Of a stretch of DNA of 64,000 bases, positions 9,243 through 18,249 are shown piece after piece; position 1 is the stretch's first letter; each line of letters starts with the position of its first letter. The notes beneath the pieces were generated by a model. It was not told the origin of the DNA and did not search any database. It saw only the letters and a list, made by a program, of their open reading frames with translations. Source of the stretch: Planococcus maritimus (GTDB taxonomy: Bacteria; Bacillota; Bacilli; Bacillales_A; Planococcaceae); assembly GCF_001592825.1 (NCBI RefSeq), contig NZ_LTZG01000063.1, forward strand, positions 24,471-88,470. Reading direction: 5' to 3'. The position numbers and the translations under genes are program-made.

Positions 9243-9353
9243 ATGAATGATTTTTTCATTTTCTACGCGCCGTTTCTGGTCATTATCCTGGCGATTGCCG
9301 TCGGTTTCTGGATATCATTAAAAGATGGCCCAGTAACGAAAGATAAAAAATAA
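9243..9353 (+). CDS. cydS: Cytochrome bd oxidase small subunit CydS
   Basis: A 36-codon gene begins with ATG 9243 after AGGAGG (9228-9233) and ends with TAA 9351-9353. The product begins MNDFFIFYAPFLVIILA, is a single hydrophobic helix, and continues with FWISLKDGP and a lysine-rich tail. From memory this matches the pattern of Geobacillus CydS (YAP...FW-GLKD), a 33-residue subunit found in the bd oxidase structure. It lies 15 bases after cydB and before the operon terminator. Genes of this length are often missed by automated annotation. Confidence 0.85.
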   Translation: MNDFFIFYAPFLVIILAIAVGFWISLKDGPVTKDKK

Positions 9354-9355
9354 AG

Positions 9356-9386
9356 CTGTGGCGGGAATTTCCCGCCGCAGTTTTTT
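9356..9386 (+). terminator. Terminator of cydABS
   Basis: CTGTGGCGGG pairs with CCCGCCGCAG (one G-U) around AATTT and is followed by six T. Confidence 0.9.
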
Positions 9387-9441
9387 ACTGCTGAAAAAGC
9401 GGATATGTTACAATAGGGCAATGTGAAATGGAGTGAACGTA

Positions 9442-10800
9442 ATGAAACCAGTAACCAAAAATGACCGTTTGTCGGTCTATGTTGAAGACTTGACGCATGA
9501 CGGTGCCGGCGTCGCCAAAGTGGAGGGCTATCCGCTGTTTATTAAAGATGCATTGCCAGGGGAGACCGTAACGGTGCATGTCTTGAAAACATTGAAATCC
9601 TACGGCTTTGCCAAGCTCATCTCGATTGAAGAGAAATCCGCAGACCGGATCGACGCACCGTGTCCGGTGTTTGAGATTTGCGGCGGCTGCCAATTGCAGC
9701 ATTTGTCCTACGAAGGGCAACTAAAGTATAAAGAAAAAGTCGTGCGCGATGCGATGGCGCGTCTCGGCAAATTACCCGACGTGCCGGTCCATCCAGTGAA
9801 AGGCATGGACAACCCATGGCGCTACCGCAATAAATCACAAATCCCGTTCGGCATGGATGATGGCCGCGTCGTCGCCGGCTTCTACCAGCCGCGTTCGCAC
9901 CGCATTGCCGATACCGATATCTGCCTGATCCAAACGCCGGAAGCGGACACCTTGATGGCGTCGCTCAAGCGCAATTTGCAGGACATGGGCATCGAGCCGT
10001 ATGAAGAAAAGACGCACCGCGGCATGCTGCGCCACGTCGTGCTCCGCAAAGGGCGCGTGACGGGCGAATTGATGGTCGTATTGGTGACGAAGAAGCAGAA
10101 ATTCCCGCAAGCAGAACGTGCCGTAGAAGCGATCCGCGCCGCATTGCCTGAGGTGACATCGATCATGCAAAACGTCAACGGAGACAAGACCAATGTCATC
10201 TTCGGAAACGAAACGATCAATCTATGGGGCAAAGACATCATTGAAGACCGCATTGGCGATGTGCGCTTCGAGATCTCTGCGCGGTCGTTCTATCAAGTTA
10301 ATCCGGAACAGACAGAAGTGCTGTACGGGCAGGCGCTTGACTATGCGGGGCTGACAGGAAGCGAGACAGTAATCGATGCATATTGCGGCATCGGCACGAT
10401 TTCGTTATTCCTTGCACAGCGCGCGAAATTTGTCATGGGCGTCGAGATCGTCCCACAAGCGATCGAAGATGCCAAACGCAATGCCGACTTGAACGGCTTC
10501 ACAAATACTTTATTCGAAGCAGGGCCAGCTGAAGAAGTCATTCCGCGCTGGTACAAAGACGGTAAACAAGCAGATGTGCTCGTTGTCGACCCGCCGCGAA
10601 AAGGCTGCGACGAAGCACTGCTGCAAACGATGCTCGAACAAAAGCCACAGCGCATCGTCTACGTTTCCTGCAACCCTGCGACACTGGCACGCGATTTGCG
10701 AATCTTGGAAGACGGCGGCTACCGGACACAGGAAGTCCAGCCGGTCGATATGTTCCCGCAGACGACGCACGTCGAGTGTGTGGCTTGGTTGACGAGATAA
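9442..10800 (+). CDS. rlmCD: 23S rRNA (uracil-C5)-methyltransferase RlmCD
   Basis: 452-residue TrmA/RumA-family enzyme that adds C5 methyl groups to uridines of 23S rRNA. An N-terminal TRAM domain (about residues 1-60) is followed by the iron-sulfur cysteines C74, C80 and C83 ([10 protein letters not shown]), the SAM site ([14 protein letters not shown]), DPPRKGCDE and the nucleophile in [13 protein letters not shown] start at ATG 9442, nine bases after GGAG, rather than at the in-frame GTG 9433. In B. subtilis this gene (yefA) follows dagK, as it roughly does here. A paralogue lies at 41867-43231. Confidence 0.93.
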   Translation: MKPVTKNDRLSVYVEDLTHDGAGVAKVEGYPLFIKDALPGETVTVHVLKTLKSYGFAKLISIEEKSADRIDAPCPVFEICGGCQLQHLSYEGQLKYKEKVVRDAMARLGKLPDVPVHPVKGMDNPWRYRNKSQIPFGMDDGRVVAGFYQPRSHRIADTDICLIQTPEADTLMASLKRNLQDMGIEPYEEKTHRGMLRHVVLRKGRVTGELMVVLVTKKQKFPQAERAVEAIRAALPEVTSIMQNVNGDKTNVIFGNETINLWGKDIIEDRIGDVRFEISARSFYQVNPEQTEVLYGQALDYAGLTGSETVIDAYCGIGTISLFLAQRAKFVMGVEIVPQAIEDAKRNADLNGFTNTLFEAGPAEEVIPRWYKDGKQADVLVVDPPRKGCDEALLQTMLEQKPQRIVYVSCNPATLARDLRILEDGGYRTQEVQPVDMFPQTTHVECVAWLTR

Positions 10801-10824
10801 CTGCCAGCGCCATGTGATCAAATG

Positions 10825-10864
10825 CTCCCAGACTTTTTCTTGAAAACAGTCTGGGAGTTTTTTT
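10825..10864 (+). terminator. Terminator of rlmCD
   Basis: CTCCCAGACT / AGTCTGGGAG perfect 10-bp stem followed by seven T. Confidence 0.92.
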
Positions 10865-10982
10865 ATGCCTCCAAATGGGTTTCCTTACTTCTGTGGCGGA
10901 GTTCGACTTGATGTACAGCAGGATAACCGATAGTAGCTAGAGAAGTAGGTTAAAGCAGAATTTTTTAAAAGGAGGGTGCGGA

Positions 10983-11414
10983 ATGTACGAACAAAAAACA
11001 AAAGAGCATGAAGGCAGCGTCATCGAATTTATCGAAACAGTGGAAAAGCCATCTAAAAAAGAAGATGCTTATCGGTTACTAGAGCTTTTTGAGCAAGCGA
11101 CAGGCTATCCAGCAAAAATGTGGGGCGACAGCATCATCGGTTTTGGTTCTTACCACTACCGGTACGCAACTGGCCATGAAGGCGATGCACCGCTCGCTGG
11201 ATTTTCCCCACGCAAAGCGAAAATCAGCCTGTATCTGACAGGGTGTGCGGAAAAAGAGCCGGATGCACTCGAACGCCTCGGAAAATGTACTGCGGGTAAA
11301 TCTTGTATTTACATCAATAAGTTCAGCGATATCGATCCCGACGTGTTGAAAGAATTGATTGGCAATGCAGTCTCTTATTTGCAAAAACGCTATCCGGACA
11401 AAGGGGAAACGTAA
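10983..11414 (+). CDS. DUF1801 domain protein
   Basis: 143-residue protein with the DUF1801 pattern: an N-terminal helix pair, AYRLLELFEQATGYPAKMWG, FGSYHYRY, and KISLYL followed by a Cys-rich stretch (CTAGKSC) and a C-terminal SYLQKRYP helix. The fold is related to that of iron-sulfur-scaffold-like and YdhG proteins, but no biochemical function is firmly assigned. The ribosome binding site AAAGGAGGG stands eight bases before ATG. The 118-base gap after the rlmCD terminator shows no further feature. Confidence 0.8.
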   Translation: MYEQKTKEHEGSVIEFIETVEKPSKKEDAYRLLELFEQATGYPAKMWGDSIIGFGSYHYRYATGHEGDAPLAGFSPRKAKISLYLTGCAEKEPDALERLGKCTAGKSCIYINKFSDIDPDVLKELIGNAVSYLQKRYPDKGET

Positions 11415-11466
11415 ATTTGTCGAAATAAGGGCGGGAGAAAAAATTATGGGCAGTTTTTCTTTTGGC

Positions 11467-11495
11467 AGGTTTTAGGCTATGATCCCTTCGGGTAT
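11467..11495 (+). promoter_or_regulatory. Sigma-B-like promoter for FbpA-like gene
   Basis: AGGTTTTA (11467-11474) and an exact GGGTAT (11490-11495) are separated by 15 bases. They fit the general-stress sigma-B pattern (RGGxTTRA, about 14 bases, GGGTAT). The start of transcription would fall near 11503. Confidence 0.5.
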
Positions 11496-11499
11496 AGAA

Positions 11500-11512
11500 A
11501 TAGTGACACTAT
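11500..11512. promoter_or_regulatory. Perfect palindrome at predicted transcript start
   Basis: ATAGTG-A-CACTAT is a perfect 6-1-6 inverted repeat immediately downstream of the GGGTAT box. It is positioned like an operator but does not match the Fur or PerR box. Confidence 0.4.
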
Positions 11513-11534
11513 CTGTAAGGAGAGAAGAAGCACG

Positions 11535-11693
11535 ATGGAACACATACCCGAGTCGAAATTCGAGGACAAACGGTCGAAGGTCATTGATGAGCTCGTTTCG
11601 AAGAATGTCTTTAAGATCAACGGCAGACAGCTTTATGAATTGTCTTTATTTGAACTGCTAAAGGAATATACCGATAAAAGCCTAAGCTCATGA
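11535..11693 (+). CDS. Small FbpA-family protein
   Basis: 52-codon gene too short for routine calling. The product runs through KVIDELVSKNVFKIN and GRQLYELSLFELLKEYT, which fits the Fur-regulated basic protein A family pattern (helix, RQLYELTLxEL). The family name comes from B. subtilis FbpA; many members have no shown iron link, and I see no Fur box here. AAGGAG precedes ATG by 12 bases, a little far. A sigma-B-like promoter and a palindrome lie just upstream. The stop codon lies inside the terminator stem. Confidence 0.75.
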   Translation: MEHIPESKFEDKRSKVIDELVSKNVFKINGRQLYELSLFELLKEYTDKSLSS

Positions 11694-11707
11694 GCTCGGG
11701 CTTTTTT
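11677..11707 (+). terminator. Terminator overlapping end of FbpA-like gene
   Basis: AAAGCC-AGCTC / GAGCT-GGCTTT stem followed by six T; the TGA stop at 11691 is in the 3' arm. Confidence 0.85.
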
Positions 11708-11762
11708 AGATAGTTTTGGCCTTAAGACGAGGCTTATTTTGTACCATGTAGGAGGAAAAGGC

Positions 11763-13211
11763 ATGCACCATCAAAAACTAGAGGACTACCGGAAAAATAA
11801 GCTCGATGAAATGACGATTGCTGAATTGCAGCAGGAGATGGAAACAGGCAAGTTGACTTCAGAAGAGCTCGTGCTGATGTATAAAGAAAACATTTCACTG
11901 CGCGATAGACATATCCATGCAGTACTTGAGGTCAACCCCGACGCTTTGTTGACCGCTCGAGCACTAGACTTTGAACGTAAGCATAAAGGGCCGCGCTCTA
12001 GCTTACATGGCATCCCTTTGCTCGTAAAAGACAATATGGATACTGGAGATGGCATGCATACAAGTGCAGGATCACTCGCGATGGCAGATCACTATGCGCT
12101 GCGGGATGCCAAGGTGGTAGAAAAGCTGCGAGCGGCAGGTGCGATTATCCTCGGCAAAACGAATATGACCGAATGGGCGAATTTTATGAGCGATAAGATG
12201 ACCAATGGCTTCAGCTCACGCGGCGGCCAGGTGAAAAATCCGTATGGCCCTTTTGATGTCGGCGGATCGAGTTCAGGGTCGGCGGCTGGAGTGGCTTCAA
12301 ATTTGGCTGTGGCTGCAATCGGGACGGAAACTTCCGGCTCAATCATTAATCCAGCGGCACAGAATAGCCTGGTTGGCATCAAGCCAACTGTCGGACTGGT
12401 GAGCCGGACGGGAATCATTCCTTTATCGCATACGCAAGACACAGCAGGTCCGCTTGCACGCTCAGTGGAAGATGCGGTGTCGGTGTTTGCCGCATTGATA
12501 GGGACAGACTCAGGAGATGTAATTACCGTGTTGGCGGACCAATTTAGAGGCTATGACTGGCAGCAGCATTTGAAAAGCGACGGATTGTCCGGCGTCGTCC
12601 TCGGCTTAGACCGTCAATTGTTTAAAGAAATTCCGGATGACCAGGCCAAAGCTTTCGAAGCAGCCATGGGGCAGTTGCGCGCATGCGGAGCTACCATCAA
12701 GGAAGTCGATATCGGCACCGAGCAGGAAGATCTCGGTTTTGCGGTGCTGCTCCATGAATTCAAAGCAGATTTGAATGCCTATTTGGCGCGTTCGAACCCC
12801 GACCACCGCATTCGTTCCATGAGTGACATCATTTCATACAATGAAGAGCACGCTGAGCAGATGTTAAAATTCGGCCAAAATCTCTTGCAGCAGGCAAATC
12901 TCATGAGCGGAAATTTGACGGAGCGGGAATATGTCGAGGCACTTGAACGCAACCGGTTCCTCGCGGCTGAACAAGGCATGAAAAAACAGCTTCAACAAGC
13001 TGGCGCAGATGCGCTTTTGTTGCCTCAAGATTTCGGCTGCAATATCGGGGCTGCTGCGGGTTTCCCATCCATTACAGTGCCAGCGGGATTGACAGCCGCT
13101 GGCGAACCGTTCGGCATTACATTTGCCGGCCAAGCATTTGATGAACCGAAACTGATTGAGTATGCATATGCATTTGAACAAGCGGTAGCGGGGCGGAGGC
13201 GTCCCTTATAA
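11763..13211 (+). CDS. Amidase-signature family hydrolase
   Basis: 482-residue amidase. The triad is Lys89 (LLVKDN), Ser169 (VGGSSSGS) and Ser193 (TETSGSI). Compared with GatA it has a different C-terminal half and no GatB partner nearby, so it is more likely a free amidase acting on small amides or peptides. ATG 11763 is chosen because GGAGG lies 9 bases upstream; an upstream TTG at 11739 would put that site inside the coding region. No signal peptide is visible, so it should be cytoplasmic. Substrate unknown. Confidence 0.88.
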   Translation: MHHQKLEDYRKNKLDEMTIAELQQEMETGKLTSEELVLMYKENISLRDRHIHAVLEVNPDALLTARALDFERKHKGPRSSLHGIPLLVKDNMDTGDGMHTSAGSLAMADHYALRDAKVVEKLRAAGAIILGKTNMTEWANFMSDKMTNGFSSRGGQVKNPYGPFDVGGSSSGSAAGVASNLAVAAIGTETSGSIINPAAQNSLVGIKPTVGLVSRTGIIPLSHTQDTAGPLARSVEDAVSVFAALIGTDSGDVITVLADQFRGYDWQQHLKSDGLSGVVLGLDRQLFKEIPDDQAKAFEAAMGQLRACGATIKEVDIGTEQEDLGFAVLLHEFKADLNAYLARSNPDHRIRSMSDIISYNEEHAEQMLKFGQNLLQQANLMSGNLTEREYVEALERNRFLAAEQGMKKQLQQAGADALLLPQDFGCNIGAAAGFPSITVPAGLTAAGEPFGITFAGQAFDEPKLIEYAYAFEQAVAGRRRPL

Positions 13212-13212
13212 G

Positions 13213-13256
13213 AAAATCCCCTTCTCTGGAGAAACTTCCAGGGAAGGGGATTTTTT
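13213..13256. terminator. Bidirectional terminator amidase / tetR
   Basis: AAAATCCCCTTC-CTGGA pairs with TCCAG-GAAGGGGATTTT, with T-runs on both strands, between convergent genes. Its end meets the stop codon of the minus-strand regulator. Confidence 0.9.
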
Positions 13257-14098
13257 CATTTGATTTCACGCCATAATTGTTCAAGCAGTCTCTGCAGTCC
13301 TGCTTCAGACTCTGTCATTTTGCCTAACGAAGTCAGAACGCTGCTAAGGACGGCATTGCGTGGTTGTTCAGCTGTTAATTCATCGGCCAAAAATGTCAGC
13401 AATTGCTTCACGTCATCGTTTTCTGCTTGCTCTGCGAATGCTTGCAATTGGGGGACACTGTCCGATAATGCCGGCGGCTGTTGAGGCTGGCCTAACAAGC
13501 CTTCCGAGAGAAATTGCTTGCCATCTTTCAATTGAATCTCTACCGCTTGCTTCATACGATGCACAATATAATCGGTCAATTCGTCTAGTGGCAGCTGTTG
13601 TTCGGTGCCAAAGCGCCAGACATGCATCAATTGTTGTAGCGCGCCATTTGCGATAGCGGCATTCTCTAATGCGTAGGGCCGTACTTTTTCACCGAATAAA
13701 TCGATGATTCGGCTGCTTAGCCACTTGAGTTCCAAAATATACTGGCTTTTTCCGAAAGCTTTCAATTCTTCATCTTGTGAGTAGAAAATGCTTTCGTACA
13801 AAGAAAATAAATTTTTCTCGTGGTTCATGCGGATGCGGATCGCGAGTTGTTTTGCAAAAAGATCCGGGTCACTCGGGGATTCACCAAAAGCGACCGATAT
13901 GCGTGCTGACCGGATATCTTCAGCGATCGATTCCATCAACGCGATGAGGCATTCCGATTTAGAAGTAAAGTAATTATAGAAGGTGCCTTTGGAAATGCCG
14001 GCTTCATCCAGAATATCTTGTATAGACGAGGCATTATACCCTTTCTTAATGAATAAGTGATGGGCGGCATTGATGATTTGCTGTTTTTTAGGATTCAT
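13256..14098 (-). CDS. TetR-family transcriptional repressor
   Basis: 280-residue regulator. The DNA-binding domain is at residues 1-60 with the helix-turn-helix SIQDILDEAGISKGTFYNYF; the C-terminal part, about 220 residues, is long for the family and should bind the ligand. The ATG at 14098 follows AGGGGATA; the longer open frame up to 14161 has no ribosome binding site. It is divergent from the MFS exporter at 14282, and the shared gap holds AGTATA repeats, so it very likely represses both. Confidence 0.88.
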   Translation of the reverse strand: MNPKKQQIINAAHHLFIKKGYNASSIQDILDEAGISKGTFYNYFTSKSECLIALMESIAEDIRSARISVAFGESPSDPDLFAKQLAIRIRMNHEKNLFSLYESIFYSQDEELKAFGKSQYILELKWLSSRIIDLFGEKVRPYALENAAIANGALQQLMHVWRFGTEQQLPLDELTDYIVHRMKQAVEIQLKDGKQFLSEGLLGQPQQPPALSDSVPQLQAFAEQAENDDVKQLLTFLADELTAEQPRNAVLSSVLTSLGKMTESEAGLQRLLEQLWREIK

Positions 14099-14198
14099 AA
14101 TATCCCCTTTTTTAGACTGATAGTATAGCCAAAGCATACCGCCAAAAGCTGATGAAATCAATGTTTCAAACTTATTGCCTATTACTGATTCGTCTTTC

Positions 14199-14243
14199 TT
14201 GTAAAAACTATACTATGAGTATAAAATATGTCGATAGAGTATA
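14199..14243. promoter_or_regulatory. Exporter promoter with putative TetR operator
   Basis: A promoter TTGTAA (14199-14204), 17 bases, TAAAAT (14222-14227) contains the palindrome TATACT-ATG-AGTATA (14209-14223) in its spacer. The AGTATA half-site recurs at 14238-14243, exactly 20 bases on, and at 14123-14128 before the tetR gene. Confidence 0.55.
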
Positions 14244-14281
14244 AAATGCCGAAATAATTCGGTGAGACGGAGGAAACAACG

Positions 14282-15748
14282 ATGACAGAAACAACGAAAC
14301 CCCCATATGGAATTATCGCCATTTTGTTCACTGGAGCATTTGTGGCGATTTTCAACCAAACCCTTTTGAACATTGCCTTGCCGGAAATCATGATTGACTT
14401 GAAAGTCGATGCCGCGACGGCCCAATGGCTCGTCACGGGCTATATGCTCGTCAACGGTATTCTAATCCCAGCGAGCGCTTATTTGATTCAACGCTATTCG
14501 AACCGGGCGATTTTCATTGTCGCGATGTCCTTGTTCTCGATCGGGACCTTGCTGGCTGCATTGGCACCAGCATTTGCCATCCTGTTGATCGGCCGCATGG
14601 TGCAGGCTTCTGGCGCTGCACTTATGATGCCTTTGTTGATGAATGTCATGCTCGCCGCATTCCCGGTCGAGAAAAGAGGGCAGGCGATGGGCGTCTTCGG
14701 CATGGTCATGGTCGTCGCGCCGGCAATCGGCCCGACCCTTTCCGGATTTATCGTCCAGACCTATTCCTGGAGAGTGCTATTTTTCATCGTCTTGCCTGTC
14801 GCATTGATCCCGCTTTTGCTCGGGATCTTCAAATTAAAAAACCTGACGTTCCAAAATCGTGAGCTGTCGCTAGACCCCTTGTCACTTGTTCTATCGAGTC
14901 TTGGCTTTGGCGGCTTGTTGTATGGATTCAGTTCCGCCGGCTCGCTCGGCTGGGAAAATCCGGCCGTTTATTTGACAATTGCAGTTGGCCTGCTTTCCTT
15001 GACGGTCTTTTCCTTCCGCCAGATGAAGCTAAAAGAGCCGCTATTGGAACTTCGTGTTTATAAGCATCCGATGTTCGCCTTGTCTTCAGTCATTTCGATC
15101 ACTTTGTCGATGGCGATGTTCTCGGCCATGATTCTTATGCCAATCTACATCCAGACCATCAAGGGGATCTCTCCAATACAGTCTGGTTTGATGATGCTCC
15201 CGGGCGCACTCGTCATGGGAATCATGTCCCCAATCACCGGGCGCATCTTTGACCGGTTCGGAGCCAAAGTGCTGGCATTGCCTGGACTGGCTCTTGTCGT
15301 CATCACCACTTATTTGTTCAGCAACTTAACAGTGGATACAGGATATTTTCAAATTATGGCGATTTACACCTTGCGCATGTTCGGCATTTCAATGGTCATG
15401 ATGCCCGTCATGACCAATGGGCTTAACCAATTGCCGATGAAATCCTATCCGCACGGGACCGCTATCAACAATACTTTGCAGCAAGTTTCCGGTGCGATCG
15501 GTTCTGCGTTTCTCGTGACCTTGATGAATACGCGCACCGAAGCAACGGTACAAGATTTGGTCGCTGCCGGCACAAGCGCACAGGAAGCAACCATCCCTGC
15601 GATGCTCGAAGGCATCAATTTTTCGTTTACGGTATCGACATATATCGCACTCGCTGCTTTCCTATTAGCTTTGTTCATTAAAAAGCCTAACCAAAAAGCA
15701 ACGGAAGCACAGAAAGAACGCGTCTATAAACAACGTTATGCCGATTGA
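14282..15748 (+). CDS. DHA2-family MFS drug exporter
   Basis: 488-residue membrane protein with about 14 helices, the drug:H+ antiporter-2 layout (EmrB/QacA type). Markers are FNQTLLNIALPEIMIDL in helix 1, WLVTGYMLV in helix 2 and the motif GPTLSGFIVQ in helix 5. It should export lipophilic compounds using the proton gradient. It is transcribed divergently from its presumed TetR repressor. The ribosome binding site GACGGAGG lies close to ATG 14282. Confidence 0.9.
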   Translation: MTETTKPPYGIIAILFTGAFVAIFNQTLLNIALPEIMIDLKVDAATAQWLVTGYMLVNGILIPASAYLIQRYSNRAIFIVAMSLFSIGTLLAALAPAFAILLIGRMVQASGAALMMPLLMNVMLAAFPVEKRGQAMGVFGMVMVVAPAIGPTLSGFIVQTYSWRVLFFIVLPVALIPLLLGIFKLKNLTFQNRELSLDPLSLVLSSLGFGGLLYGFSSAGSLGWENPAVYLTIAVGLLSLTVFSFRQMKLKEPLLELRVYKHPMFALSSVISITLSMAMFSAMILMPIYIQTIKGISPIQSGLMMLPGALVMGIMSPITGRIFDRFGAKVLALPGLALVVITTYLFSNLTVDTGYFQIMAIYTLRMFGISMVMMPVMTNGLNQLPMKSYPHGTAINNTLQQVSGAIGSAFLVTLMNTRTEATVQDLVAAGTSAQEATIPAMLEGINFSFTVSTYIALAAFLLALFIKKPNQKATEAQKERVYKQRYAD

Positions 15749-15754
15749 AAAAGT

Positions 15755-15784
15755 GCGGTTCCTTGAAAAAAGGAGCCGCCTTTT
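15755..15784 (+). terminator. Terminator of MFS exporter
   Basis: GCGGTTCCTT / AAGGAGCCGC (one G-U pair) followed by CTTTT. Confidence 0.85.
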
Positions 15785-15856
15785 CATTTGCCTGAAAAGG
15801 CGGTGCTGGGCCGAATATGGTACACTTAAAGCATCGAAAAGAAGGTGGAATGGCAC

Positions 15857-17014
15857 ATGAAATTTATAGAAGACTTAAGCCCTGTATGGCAAGAAAAATG
15901 GAAACAAACCGGTTTTACCGAAGCGATGCCGATCCAGGAACAGATGATTCCGGAAATGCTCGCAGGAAACGACATCGTGGCGGAATCGCCGACCGGGTCA
16001 GGAAAAACCTTGGCTTATCTATTGCCAATCTTAGAGCGCGTCAACCCGAAAAAACCGAATACGCAAGCGATGATCATCGCCCCTTCACAAGAACTCGCGA
16101 TGCAAATCGTCAATGTCTTGCGCGAGTGGACAACAGGCACGGATGTAACCGTTACGCCATTAATCGGCGGCGCCAATATCCAGCGGCAATTGGATAAGTT
16201 GAAGAAAAAACCGACAATCGTCGTCGGCACTCCAGGTCGCTTGAACGAATTGGTCAAGACCAAAAAGCTCAAGATGCATGAGGTGCGTATTATGGTACTT
16301 GACGAAGGCGATCAATTGATGGCACGCGAACACCGCGGGATCATGAAAGACCTCATCGAAAGAACACAGCAAGATCGCCAGCTTGTATTGGTATCGGCGA
16401 CGATTACAGAGGAAATCGAATTGGTTGCGAAACGCATGATGAAACATCCGACTCGCCTCCATGTATCGGCTGAACAATTGCCGAAGCAAGGCAAAGTGAC
16501 GCATTCATTTGTCAAGGTCGATGAGCGCGACAAGACCGACTTGCTTCGCAGCCTTTCGCATATGACAGGGGTCAAGGCATTGGCGTTCGTCAACAATCTT
16601 GACCAAGTGCTAATGAAAGAAAGCAAGCTGAAATTTCGCGACGCCAAAATCGCGACTTTGCATTCCGAAATGAAAAAAGAAGAACGCAAGAAAGCATTGG
16701 ACGATTTCCGTAAAGGGGAAACAGCCGTCTTGATCGCGACCGAAGTGGCAGCACGCGGGCTTGATATCGATCAGTTGACACATGTCATCCACGTCGATGC
16801 GCCGATGACGGTCGAACAGTATTTGCACCGTTCGGGCAGAACCGGCCGTGCGGGAGCTGACGGGGAAGTGTTGACGCTCCTTGCCTATGCGGATGAAAAA
16901 CATTATAAAAAACTGACGAAAGAGTTGCCGGGTAAACCAGTACAAAAAATCATGCATGGCGGCGAACTGATCGAAGGCAATAGCAAAACCATCTCAGCAA
17001 AGGGGAAGAAATAA
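15857..17014 (+). CDS. yfmL: DEAD-box RNA helicase, YfmL type
   Basis: 385-residue RNA helicase without a C-terminal extension. Motifs in order: Q motif (MPIQEQM), I (SPTGSGKT), Ia (APSQELAMQ), Ib (TPGRL), II (LDEGD), III (SAT), V (ATEVAARGLDI), VI (HRSGRTGRAG). Motif II has Gly where DEAD is usual; I recall DETD in B. subtilis YfmL, so variation here is tolerated. YfmL acts in 50S ribosome assembly and cold growth. I start at ATG 15857 with AAGGTGG eight bases upstream. Its TAA overlaps the next ATG by one base. Confidence 0.87.
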   Translation: MKFIEDLSPVWQEKWKQTGFTEAMPIQEQMIPEMLAGNDIVAESPTGSGKTLAYLLPILERVNPKKPNTQAMIIAPSQELAMQIVNVLREWTTGTDVTVTPLIGGANIQRQLDKLKKKPTIVVGTPGRLNELVKTKKLKMHEVRIMVLDEGDQLMAREHRGIMKDLIERTQQDRQLVLVSATITEEIELVAKRMMKHPTRLHVSAEQLPKQGKVTHSFVKVDERDKTDLLRSLSHMTGVKALAFVNNLDQVLMKESKLKFRDAKIATLHSEMKKEERKKALDDFRKGETAVLIATEVAARGLDIDQLTHVIHVDAPMTVEQYLHRSGRTGRAGADGEVLTLLAYADEKHYKKLTKELPGKPVQKIMHGGELIEGNSKTISAKGKK

Positions 17015-18237
17015 TGAGCTTCCAAGAAAAATTAGCGCAGTATGCTGAACTGACGGTCCGTGTCGGTGTCAACATCCAGCCGGGACAGGAATTACTGATT
17101 CAAACAACGACAGATACCGTAGAATTTACTCGTTTGGTGGTTGAAAAAGCTTATGAAGCCGGGGCGAAACAAGTCCATGTCGCTTTTTCAGATCCTTTTG
17201 TGATGCGCACGCATTACGAATTGGCGCCGGACGCTGCATTTCACGAGTTTCCGGATTGGACAGTCAAGCAGCGCGATGCCATCATCGACCATAAAGGCGC
17301 ATTTTTATGGATCGATGCAGAAGACCCGGACTTATTTGCCGGCATTCCGGCAAAACGCCTGAGCGATGGGCAAAAATCTGCAGGAAAAGCATTGGAACGC
17401 TACCGTCAAGCAGTCGGATCCGACAAAATCGCTTGGTCGATCGTCGCGATCCCTTCTAAAAAATGGGCAGAAAAAGTATTCCCGGAAGAACAGGACCAGA
17501 TGGAAGCCTTATGGCAAGCGATTTTCCAGACTGTGCGCATCGGAGACGGCGATGCCGTTGCATTGTGGCAGGAACATATCGAGAACCTGGAACAGCGGGC
17601 AGCCGCATTGAACGGGCGGCGCTACCGGAAATTGCATTACCGTGCGCCGGGCACCGATTTGACGATTGGCTTGCCGGCAGGCCATATGTGGATGAGCGGG
17701 GCTTCCCGCACACCGGAGCAGGTGCCGTTCATCGCCAATATGCCGACAGAAGAAGTCTATACCGTTCCGGCTAAACTGGAAGTCGAAGGCACTGTGCGCA
17801 ATACGAAGCCACTCGTGTATCAAGGCAATATTATCGATGGCTTTACCTTGCATTTTGAGAAAGGTCGCATTGTTAAAGCCCATGCAGAAGTCGGGCAGGA
17901 ACTGTTGGATGAATTGATTTCAGCCGATGAAGGGGCAGCGTACCTGGGAGAAGTGGCGCTTGTGCCGGTTGAATCGCCAATTTCTAAGTCTGGCGTTTTG
18001 TTCTATAACACCTTATTTGACGAAAACGCATCGAATCATTTGGCCATTGGCGATTCCTATCCGACTTGCCTCGAAGGTGGGACAGACCTCGAACGCGATC
18101 AATTGGGAGAGTATGGGTTGAATACCTCGATTGTCCATGAAGATTTCATGATTGGGTCGAGCGAAATGGATATTGACGGCATTACCGAAGACGGCAAAAC
18201 CGAAGCCATTTTCCGACAAGGAAATTGGGCATTCTAA
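17014..18237 (+). CDS. M29-family aminopeptidase
   Basis: 407-residue AmpS/PepS-type metallo-aminopeptidase. The family pattern is visible: YAELTVRVGVNIQPGQ at the N-terminus, NMPTEEVYT, the metal-ligand region GEVALVPVESPISKSG, LFYNTLFDENASNHLAIG and the tail HEDFMIGSSEMDIDG. It removes N-terminal amino acids from peptides in the cytoplasm. It is translationally coupled to the helicase by a one-base overlap. A second member lies at 28207-29439 and is clearly similar over its whole length, so this is a gene duplication in the genome. Confidence 0.92.
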   Translation: MSFQEKLAQYAELTVRVGVNIQPGQELLIQTTTDTVEFTRLVVEKAYEAGAKQVHVAFSDPFVMRTHYELAPDAAFHEFPDWTVKQRDAIIDHKGAFLWIDAEDPDLFAGIPAKRLSDGQKSAGKALERYRQAVGSDKIAWSIVAIPSKKWAEKVFPEEQDQMEALWQAIFQTVRIGDGDAVALWQEHIENLEQRAAALNGRRYRKLHYRAPGTDLTIGLPAGHMWMSGASRTPEQVPFIANMPTEEVYTVPAKLEVEGTVRNTKPLVYQGNIIDGFTLHFEKGRIVKAHAEVGQELLDELISADEGAAYLGEVALVPVESPISKSGVLFYNTLFDENASNHLAIGDSYPTCLEGGTDLERDQLGEYGLNTSIVHEDFMIGSSEMDIDGITEDGKTEAIFRQGNWAF

Positions 18238-18249
18238 CGAGGTGAGCAG

